Shown here: positions 1-3,994 of the stretch, piece by piece | How the letters are laid out: every line of letters begins with the position of its first letter | Numbering within the stretch: the stretch's first letter is position 1 | Source of the DNA: Bacillota bacterium | Lineage (GTDB): Bacteria; Bacillota; UBA4882; UBA8346 | Assembly (NCBI GenBank): GCA_003501335.1 | Contig: DNPQ01000486.1 | Location: forward strand, 1-5,239 | Reading direction: 5' to 3' | DNA length: 5,239 bases | Program-made: the position numbers and the translations under genes | The notes under the pieces: generated by a model | Databases searched by the model: none | What the model was told of the DNA's origin: nothing | Seen by the model: the letters and a program-made list of their open reading frames with translations, nothing else

Positions 1-1115
1 CGGAAATAATCCGGGGCTCCAAAACCGCTGCCCGGAACCACAGCCACTTTCGCATGTTCCAACAGTAATTGAGCAAGCCCATCAGAATCCGTTAGCTTTT
101 TCCCATAGAAATCCTTACCAATCAACCCCTTCATACTGGCAAAAACATAAAAAGCGCCATCCGGTTTCATACAATGTAAACCCGGAATTTGGTTGACTGT
201 TTCAACCATATAGTCGCGCCGTCTCTTAAACTCAGTGACCATCTGTTCAATAATGTCCAATGGCGGCTTGGTTAATGCCAAGACCGAAGCTGCTTGACAA
301 AAAGATGTTGGGTTGGATGTACTATGGCTCTGCAAATCGCCGATGGCTTTAATAACTTTAGCATCCCCCACCGCGTACCCAATCCGCCATCCAGTCATGG
401 CAAAGGTCTTGGAAACTCCATTGATAAGAATCGTCAAATCTTTGATTTGCGGATTGATACTGGCAATACTAACGTGCTCTCCTACATAAATCAATTTTTC
501 ATAGATTTCATCCGAAACTACGATAATATTTTTTTCCACCGCCACATCCGCAATAGCAGCCAACTCCTGCCGGTTATAAACCGCCCCGGTTGGATTGGAC
601 GGGCTGTTTAAAATTAAAGCAACCGTTTTGGGTGTTATCGCGGCCCGGAATTGTTCTGCCGTCATTTTAAAACCGCCGGCTTCATCCGTCGAAATAAATA
701 CCGGTTTAGCCCCTGCCAGTGTTACCTGTTCACTATAACTCACCCAATAAGGAGCCGGAATAACCACCTCCTCACCGGGATCACAAATAACCTGAAATAA
801 ATTATAAAGGGCATGTTTGGCCCCACAACAAATAACTGCCTGATTGGGACTATATTTTAGGCCGTGATCACGTTCCATTTTGAAACAAACTGCTTCTCTT
901 AAGCCTAAAGTCCCGGAAGCGGGAGTATATTTGGTTTCACCACGTTTGATCGCTGCAATGGCTTCATTTTTTATAACTTCCGGAGTATCAAAATCAGGTT
1001 CTCCGGCCCCAAAACCAATAATATCCAAACCATCCTTGACCATTTGTTTGGCCTTGGCATCAATTGCTAAAGTTGGGGAAGGGTTGATACCTTTAGCTCT
1101 TACTGCTAACTTCAT
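1..1115 (-). CDS. aspB: Aspartate aminotransferase (class I/II, subgroup Ib), C-terminus beyond window
   Basis: PLP-dependent enzyme expected to exchange the amino group between aspartate and 2-oxoglutarate in the cytoplasm, linking oxaloacetate to amino-acid synthesis. The 371 in-window codons show the fold-type I landmarks in order: GAGEPDFDTP (about residues 36-45), YTPASG (63-68), PYW at 122-124 near the cofactor ring, NPTG with substrate-side Asn174, SDEIYEKL with Asp202 and Tyr205 that hold the PLP pyridine, and SKTFAMTGWRIGY, where Lys236 is the Schiff-base lysine and Arg244 binds the phosphate. The family is about 395 residues long, so roughly 25 are missing, including the arginine that binds the substrate alpha-carboxylate. 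The frame ends open at ...GAPDYF. The ATG at 1115 is preceded by AAGGAG (1124-1129) eight bases away, and the protein aligns from its first residues. It is divergent from the phosphofructokinase gene. A related specificity (aromatic or broad-range aminotransferase) cannot be excluded from sequence alone. Confidence 0.93.
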   Translation of the reverse strand, partial: MKLAVRAKGINPSPTLAIDAKAKQMVKDGLDIIGFGAGEPDFDTPEVIKNEAIAAIKRGETKYTPASGTLGLREAVCFKMERDHGLKYSPNQAVICCGAKHALYNLFQVICDPGEEVVIPAPYWVSYSEQVTLAGAKPVFISTDEAGGFKMTAEQFRAAITPKTVALILNSPSNPTGAVYNRQELAAIADVAVEKNIIVVSDEIYEKLIYVGEHVSIASINPQIKDLTILINGVSKTFAMTGWRIGYAVGDAKVIKAIGDLQSHSTSNPTSFCQAASVLALTKPPLDIIEQMVTEFKRRRDYMVETVNQIPGLHCMKPDGAFYVFASMKGLIGKDFYGKKLTDSDGLAQLLLEHAKVAVVPGSGFGAPDYF

Positions 1116-1145
1116 TGAATCCTCTCCTTACAATAGGTTTTTGAT

Positions 1146-1188
1146 ACAAATTTGCATTCCGATCAAAACTGACAGAGTGCAAATTTGT
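1146..1188. repeat. Perfect 11-bp inverted repeat with paired CAAATTTG palindromes
   Basis: The arms ACAAATTTGCA (1146-1156) and TGCAAATTTGT (1178-1188) are exact reverse complements separated by 21 bp. Each arm also holds the self-palindromic octamer CAAATTTG (1147-1154 and 1180-1187), with centres 33 bp apart, about three helical turns. It sits about 30 bp upstream of the aminotransferase start codon and next to a candidate -10 box. That position suits a two-site operator for a dimeric regulator; a 5'-leader hairpin is the alternative. No U-run follows in the leader direction, so it is not a terminator. Confidence 0.6.
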
Positions 1189-1190
1189 CT

Positions 1191-1220
1191 TTTATACTAA
1201 GTTGCATTCTGGTTTATTAA
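1191..1220 (-). promoter_or_regulatory. Candidate sigma-A promoter of the aminotransferase gene
   Basis: Read on the minus strand, TTAATA (1220-1215) and TATAAA (1196-1191) are separated by 18 bp and match the -35/-10 consensus at 4 of 6 and 5 of 6 positions. Transcription would begin near 1184, inside the proximal arm of the inverted repeat at 1146-1188, leaving a leader of about 70 nt. The match was made by eye in an AT-rich region, so chance is a real possibility. Confidence 0.35.
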
Positions 1221-1315
1221 AACTTTTTTTGAATGCACCTTGGTATGACTATTCATTTCTATTCTGAACTTCGACCCAAATACTCTATATTCCTGCAACT
1301 CAGTCTGAATTCACT

Positions 1316-1350
1316 GTATTTTATATGTCCCTTGTATACCGTATTTTATA
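1316..1350. repeat. Tandem GTATTTTATA decamers, 25 bp apart
   Basis: Exact copies of GTATTTTATA lie at 1316-1325 and 1341-1350. They are upstream of the phosphofructokinase gene and of the small ORF at 1395. They may be regulator sites, -10-like elements or a chance repeat of AT-rich sequence. Confidence 0.4.
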
Positions 1351-1394
1351 GTCAAAATGCTAATGATTATTTCAATCGTATGGGAGGTATTTCC

Positions 1395-1559
1395 ATGGCT
1401 AGACGCGAAATAATAACTGTATTCAGGATTCAAGAATATCCCGAGAATATTTTCAAGGCAAATTTTAACCCCATTATGTTTATTTCGAAACAAAGACTCA
1501 TAATCAAAGAGGTGTCGTATTATGTTGAAAAAAATTGGCGTCCTCACGGGTGGCGGTGA
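1395..1559 (+). CDS. Possible small ORF (54 aa) overlapping the start of the phosphofructokinase gene
   Basis: The ATG at 1395 has a good ribosome site, GGGAGG (1382-1387), seven bases upstream. The ORF runs 54 codons to a TGA at 1557-1559, 38 bases inside the phosphofructokinase gene in a different frame. The product starts MARREIITVFRIQEY, is basic with many aromatic and branched residues, and has no obvious membrane helix, signal peptide or known motif. I do not recognise it. If translated, it could act as a leader peptide that couples ribosomes to the downstream gene, since its stop lies just past that gene's start codon. Against it: AT-rich leaders often contain such ORFs by chance, and the downstream gene has its own good ribosome site. 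Confidence 0.25.
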   Translation: MARREIITVFRIQEYPENIFKANFNPIMFISKQRLIIKEVSYYVEKNWRPHGWR

Positions 1560-2607
1560 TTGTCCCGGACTTAACGCCGTCTTGCGGGCAGTTGTAAAAA
1601 CTGCGATTGGCAAATATGGTTGTGAAGTCATCGGTTTTAAAGATGGCTATCACGGACTTGTTTTAAATGAATGGATTCAGCTTGATCTTTCCAAGGCATC
1701 CGGGATATTGGATCGGGGCGGTACCATCCTGGGATCTTCCAACCGGGATAACCCATTTAGTTTTAAGGTTGAAGAGAATGGTAAAGTTACTTATGTCGAT
1801 AAGTCCGATCAAGTCATGGCCAACATTCAATCTCACAACATCGAAGCCATGGTCCTCATCGGCGGTGACGGCACTCTAACCAGTGCCCGCGACTTTTCCC
1901 GCAAAGGTTTAAAAGTCGTGGCAGTTCCGAAAACTATCGATAACGACTTATCTTCAACCGATGTCACTTTTGGTTTTATGACTGCTGTTGATACCGCAAC
2001 CGAAGCCCTGGACAAGCTACATACGACAGCCGAATCCCACCACCGGATTATGGTGCTTGAAGTCATGGGAAGGTATGCCGGCTGGATTGCTTTGGAATCC
2101 GGAATCGCCGGAGGCGCTGATATGATCATCATCCCGGAAATTCCTTATGATATTCACAAAATTGCCGATAAAGCCCTGGAACGGCAAAAAGCTGGTAAAA
2201 ATTTCAGTATTGTGGTCGTTGCCGAAGGCGCCAAACCGAAAGGCGGATCCATGGTTGTCAGCCAAGTCGTCAAAGATAGTCCCGACCCGATCCGGCTTGG
2301 CGGAATCGGCCAAAAAATCGCTCAGGATTTGACGGAGATTACCGGTATGGATTCCAGGGTAACAGTTTTAGGGCATTTGCAGCGGGGAGGAAGGCCCAAC
2401 CCATACGATAGGATATTGTCGACCCGCTATGGGGCCGCAGCCGTCGAACTCATTAAAAACAAAAAATTCGGCATGATGGTAAGCTTACAAGGCAATGAAA
2501 TCGACGCAGTACCCATTGAAGAGGCAGTAGGCCAATTAAAAACCGTGTCTCCCGAAAGCGAACTCATCAACATCGCTAGAAGTATTGGAGTGGAATTTGG
2601 CGAGTAA
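1522..2607 (+). CDS. pfkA: 6-phosphofructokinase, group III (GGGDCPGLN type)
   Basis: Phosphorylates fructose 6-phosphate to fructose 1,6-bisphosphate in cytoplasmic glycolysis. The full-length 361-residue protein shows the donor loop GGGDCPGLN (10-18), GGDGT (114-118), PKTIDND (136-142) with catalytic Asp140, HHRIMVLEVMGR (173-184) for sugar-phosphate binding, Glu235 in VVVAEGA, and LGHLQRGG (283-290) with His285 and Arg288. The donor-deciding positions (E. coli 104 and 124) are Gly117 and Lys137: glycine at the first favours ATP, while lysine at the second is typical of pyrophosphate-dependent enzymes. This pairing is known from ATP-using group III actinobacterial enzymes, so ATP is the likelier donor, by inference. 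E. coli effector residue Arg25 aligns with Lys26, so allosteric control may differ. AAAGAGGTG (1506-1514) lies seven bases before the ATG. A bidirectional terminator follows 55 bp after the stop. Confidence 0.95.
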   Translation: MLKKIGVLTGGGDCPGLNAVLRAVVKTAIGKYGCEVIGFKDGYHGLVLNEWIQLDLSKASGILDRGGTILGSSNRDNPFSFKVEENGKVTYVDKSDQVMANIQSHNIEAMVLIGGDGTLTSARDFSRKGLKVVAVPKTIDNDLSSTDVTFGFMTAVDTATEALDKLHTTAESHHRIMVLEVMGRYAGWIALESGIAGGADMIIIPEIPYDIHKIADKALERQKAGKNFSIVVVAEGAKPKGGSMVVSQVVKDSPDPIRLGGIGQKIAQDLTEITGMDSRVTVLGHLQRGGRPNPYDRILSTRYGAAAVELIKNKKFGMMVSLQGNEIDAVPIEEAVGQLKTVSPESELINIARSIGVEFGE

Positions 2608-2662
2608 CGCGATTTTCTTCGAAGTTCTAAACCCCGGCCGGCTTGAAACCGGCTGCGAAACA

Positions 2663-2705
2663 AAAACCCCCGACCTAAAATTGGCTATCTTGGGTCGGGG
2701 GTTTT
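2663..2705. terminator. Bidirectional intrinsic terminator between convergent genes
   Basis: A 16-bp stem (2663-2678 with 2690-2705) has a core of CCCCCGACC paired with GGTCGGGGG, one G-U wobble and an 11-nt loop. It is flanked by an A-run on the left and a T-run on the right, so it forms a GC-rich hairpin followed by a U-tract in either direction. It serves the phosphofructokinase gene from the left and the heptose nucleotidyltransferase gene from the right; the latter's stop codon lies only two bases away. A smaller hairpin, GCCGG (2637-2641) with CCGGC (2649-2653), lies just upstream on the phosphofructokinase side. Confidence 0.92.
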
Positions 2706-2707
2706 CA

Positions 2708-3286
2708 TTATATATTGGCTGTTCTTATTCTTTTAATCATTTCCGTCGTGGAAATTCCAGTGACCAAGGGTATAAATTTCACTTCGACCTGATATCGAAG
2801 TAAGACATCCTTTTCGGGAAGATTGTTTAAATTATAGTCGCCGCCCTTAACATACACTTGAGGCTTTATAAGTTCAATTAATCGGACTGCTGTGGCTTCA
2901 TCAAATAGAGTCACATAATCAATGGGTTCTAAAGCCGCCAAAAGTTCCAGGCGATCATTTTGAGGAATAATCGGCCTTGTTTCCCCTTTCAAACCCCGAA
3001 TCGACTCATCACTATTCAGGCCCACCACTAAAATATCTCCTTGGGCTTTGGCTTCTTTAAAAGTCCGCAAATGACCCATATGGAGTATATCAAAACACCC
3101 GTTGGTAAGAACCACTTTAATTTTTTCCCCATGCCATTTTGCCGCTTGTTCAGCTAAATTTTCCCGGTTTACAATCGTACCTATTGATGATCCCCCGTTT
3201 GATATCTGTTGTTTCAAAATCTTAACTTTTTCTGCGCCAAGGTTTAAAACTAGCCATTTAAAATTAAGATTGACCATAAACTCCAT
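2708..3286 (-). CDS. rfaE2: RfaE2-type D-glycero-beta-D-manno-heptose 1-phosphate adenylyltransferase
   Basis: Cytidylyltransferase-fold enzyme expected to join heptose 1-phosphate to a nucleotide, giving the activated heptose for LPS core or surface glycans. With the ATG at 3286 as residue 1, it shows TNGCFDILHMGH (61-72) containing the HxGH nucleotide signature, VVGLNSDESIRGLKG (87-101), a ribose/phosphate-side segment ending at Arg112, YVKGGDY (145-151) and the C-terminal GISTTEMIKRI (177-187). YVKGGDY and the LPEKD segment favour RfaE2 over TagD-type glycerol-3-phosphate cytidylyltransferases. It lacks the RfaE1 kinase domain found in fused HldE. The frame carries 192 residues against about 160 usual: family-like sequence begins near residue 36 (GTIVNRENL), and the earlier part matches nothing I know. 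Neither ATG 3286 nor ATG 3277 (GGAG only three bases away) has a well-placed ribosome site, so the start is uncertain. No other heptose-pathway gene is in view. Confidence 0.88.
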   Translation of the reverse strand: MEFMVNLNFKWLVLNLGAEKVKILKQQISNGGSSIGTIVNRENLAEQAAKWHGEKIKVVLTNGCFDILHMGHLRTFKEAKAQGDILVVGLNSDESIRGLKGETRPIIPQNDRLELLAALEPIDYVTLFDEATAVRLIELIKPQVYVKGGDYNLNNLPEKDVLLRYQVEVKFIPLVTGISTTEMIKRIRTANI

Positions 3287-3294
3287 GCACCATT

Positions 3295-3323
3295 TTAATA
3301 TCTATGAAAATTTTGGCAAGCAA
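3295..3323 (-). promoter_or_regulatory. Candidate promoter of rfaE2
   Basis: On the minus strand, TTGCTT (3323-3318) and TATTAA (3300-3295) are 17 bp apart, matching consensus at 3 and 4 of 6 positions. Transcription would start near 3288, almost on the ATG at 3286. Either the message is leaderless or the real start codon is further in, which fits the unusual N-terminal extension. The match is weak on its own. Confidence 0.3.
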
Positions 3324-3335
3324 TTTTCAAAATTT
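3308..3335. repeat. AAATTTTG / CAAAATTT inverted repeat over the rfaE2 promoter region
   Basis: AAATTTTG (3308-3315) and CAAAATTT (3328-3335) are perfect 8-bp reverse complements with a 12-bp gap. An overlapping GAAAATT/AATTTTC pair (3306-3312, 3322-3328) is also present. One arm lies in the spacer and the other just upstream of the -35 of the candidate rfaE2 promoter, where a regulator could block RNA polymerase. AT-rich composition raises the chance of coincidence. Confidence 0.4.
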
Positions 3336-3377
3336 GCCGACTCTTCCTCATTGAATCGAGCATTCTCTAGAGCCGTA

Positions 3378-3411
3378 CATATTTAGAAATGAAAAGATCA
3401 AGCTAAATATG
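3378..3411. repeat. CATATTTAG / CTAAATATG inverted repeat upstream of the PAP2 gene
   Basis: Perfect 9-bp arms at 3378-3386 and 3403-3411 are separated by 16 bp, with centres 25 bp apart. The right arm ends 24 bp before the PAP2 start codon. The arrangement resembles an operator or a leader stem; no U-run follows, so it is not a terminator. Confidence 0.45.
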
Positions 3412-3434
3412 AAAATAACACGAAAAGAGATGCC

Positions 3435-3965
3435 ATGAAAAACTTTTTCCGTCGAGTGCAACAAACCGACCAAAAAATTTTAGATCGAATTTGGGATAAG
3501 CATCATTCTCCCCGCTTGACTGTTGTTATGTCCTTTTTCTCTCACCCTCCCTATTGGCGACACTTGGTATTCATAATTATCTTGACATCGCTGATATTGG
3601 GGTCCTTTCATACCCGCCTGCGGATTGGGCTTTTGTTGATTGCTGTTACTTTAAGCGACCAAACCTGCAATCTCATCAAAGCATTCGTCAAACGAATTCG
3701 ACCCACCGGACCCTACTCAACCCAAGGAAACTTCTGGAAAAAATTGGGCCATTATTCTTTCCCTTCTTCCCATTCGGCCAATAATTTTTGTACTGCAGTA
3801 TTAACGCTCCATTGGTGGCATCCTTTAGGAATCTTTTTCTATTTCTTGGCTGTAGCCGTAGCTTTCTCAAGAGTCTACCTGCGGAACCACTACCCTTCCG
3901 ATGTAGTTATCGGGGGGCTTATTGGAATCATTTATGGAATACTCTTTATTTTAGGCGGTGCATAG
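3435..3965 (+). CDS. PAP2-family membrane lipid phosphatase
   Basis: Integral membrane phosphatase of 176 residues with the complete type 2 phosphatidic acid phosphatase signature: K82-x6-R89-P90, P110-S-S-H113, and S145-R146-x5-H152-x3-D156. His113 and His152 are the expected catalytic pair (general acid and nucleophile). Hydrophobic segments at about 43-58, 64-80, 115-127, 131-148 and 156-174 fit the usual multi-helix bundle with the active site facing outward. Small bacterial relatives dephosphorylate undecaprenyl pyrophosphate (BcrC type), phosphatidylglycerol phosphate (PgpB type) or lipid A (LpxE type); the sequence does not decide among these. The ATG at 3435 is the only start after the upstream in-frame stop at 3390-3392; its ribosome site is weak (AAGAGA, four bases away). 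The divergent RfaE2 gene suggests, but does not prove, an envelope role. No terminator is seen in the 29 bp before the convergent peptidase gene. Confidence 0.9.
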   Translation: MKNFFRRVQQTDQKILDRIWDKHHSPRLTVVMSFFSHPPYWRHLVFIIILTSLILGSFHTRLRIGLLLIAVTLSDQTCNLIKAFVKRIRPTGPYSTQGNFWKKLGHYSFPSSHSANNFCTAVLTLHWWHPLGIFFYFLAVAVAFSRVYLRNHYPSDVVIGGLIGIIYGILFILGGA

Positions 3966-3994
3966 TTAAAAACATAAATTTTCGGACCCGCTCC

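Larger units (their letters stand above)
1116..1521. other. Divergent intergenic region between aminotransferase and phosphofructokinase genes
   Basis: This 406-bp AT-rich stretch must carry the promoters for both flanking genes. It contains a perfect 11-bp inverted repeat, TGCATTC copies, a tandem GTATTTTATA pair and a possible small ORF, each listed separately. No tRNA, T-box (no specifier or antiterminator consensus), riboswitch or intrinsic terminator is recognisable. For the plus-strand gene I could not settle on a promoter. The best sigma-A-like match is TTCTGA (1262-1267), an 18-bp spacer and TATATT (1286-1291), which is weak; it would give a leader of more than 200 nt. Confidence 0.6.
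3287..3434. other. AT-rich divergent intergenic region between rfaE2 and the PAP2 gene
   Basis: These 148 bp must hold promoters for both flanking genes. They contain two separate inverted repeats and a candidate minus-strand promoter, listed individually. I found no convincing promoter for the plus-strand PAP2 gene: TTGAAT at 3351-3356 has no good -10 at 16-18 bp. No small ORF with a ribosome site is apparent. Confidence 0.55.

Noticed and set aside
294..1200. Plus-strand ORFs of about 105 codons opposite the aminotransferase
   Set aside because: They are antisense shadows of a well-conserved coding region whose own frame explains the sequence.
1434..1460. AATAT/ATATT hairpin in the phosphofructokinase leader
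   Set aside because: Only five weak A-T pairs around CCCGAGA; too unstable to count as an attenuator.
1116..1521. T-box or riboswitch leader ahead of the aminotransferase or phosphofructokinase
   Set aside because: No T-box antiterminator consensus, no terminator hairpin with U-run and no recognisable aptamer core were seen on either strand.
1311..1631. 106-codon minus-strand ORF across the phosphofructokinase start
   Set aside because: It runs antisense to a certain gene, has no recognisable motif and no convincing ribosome site; it is a frame shadow.
2708..3286. TagD-type glycerol-3-phosphate cytidylyltransferase
   Set aside because: The TNGCFD start of the signature, YVKGGDY and the LPEKD segment fit RfaE2; TagD is shorter and has different residues there.
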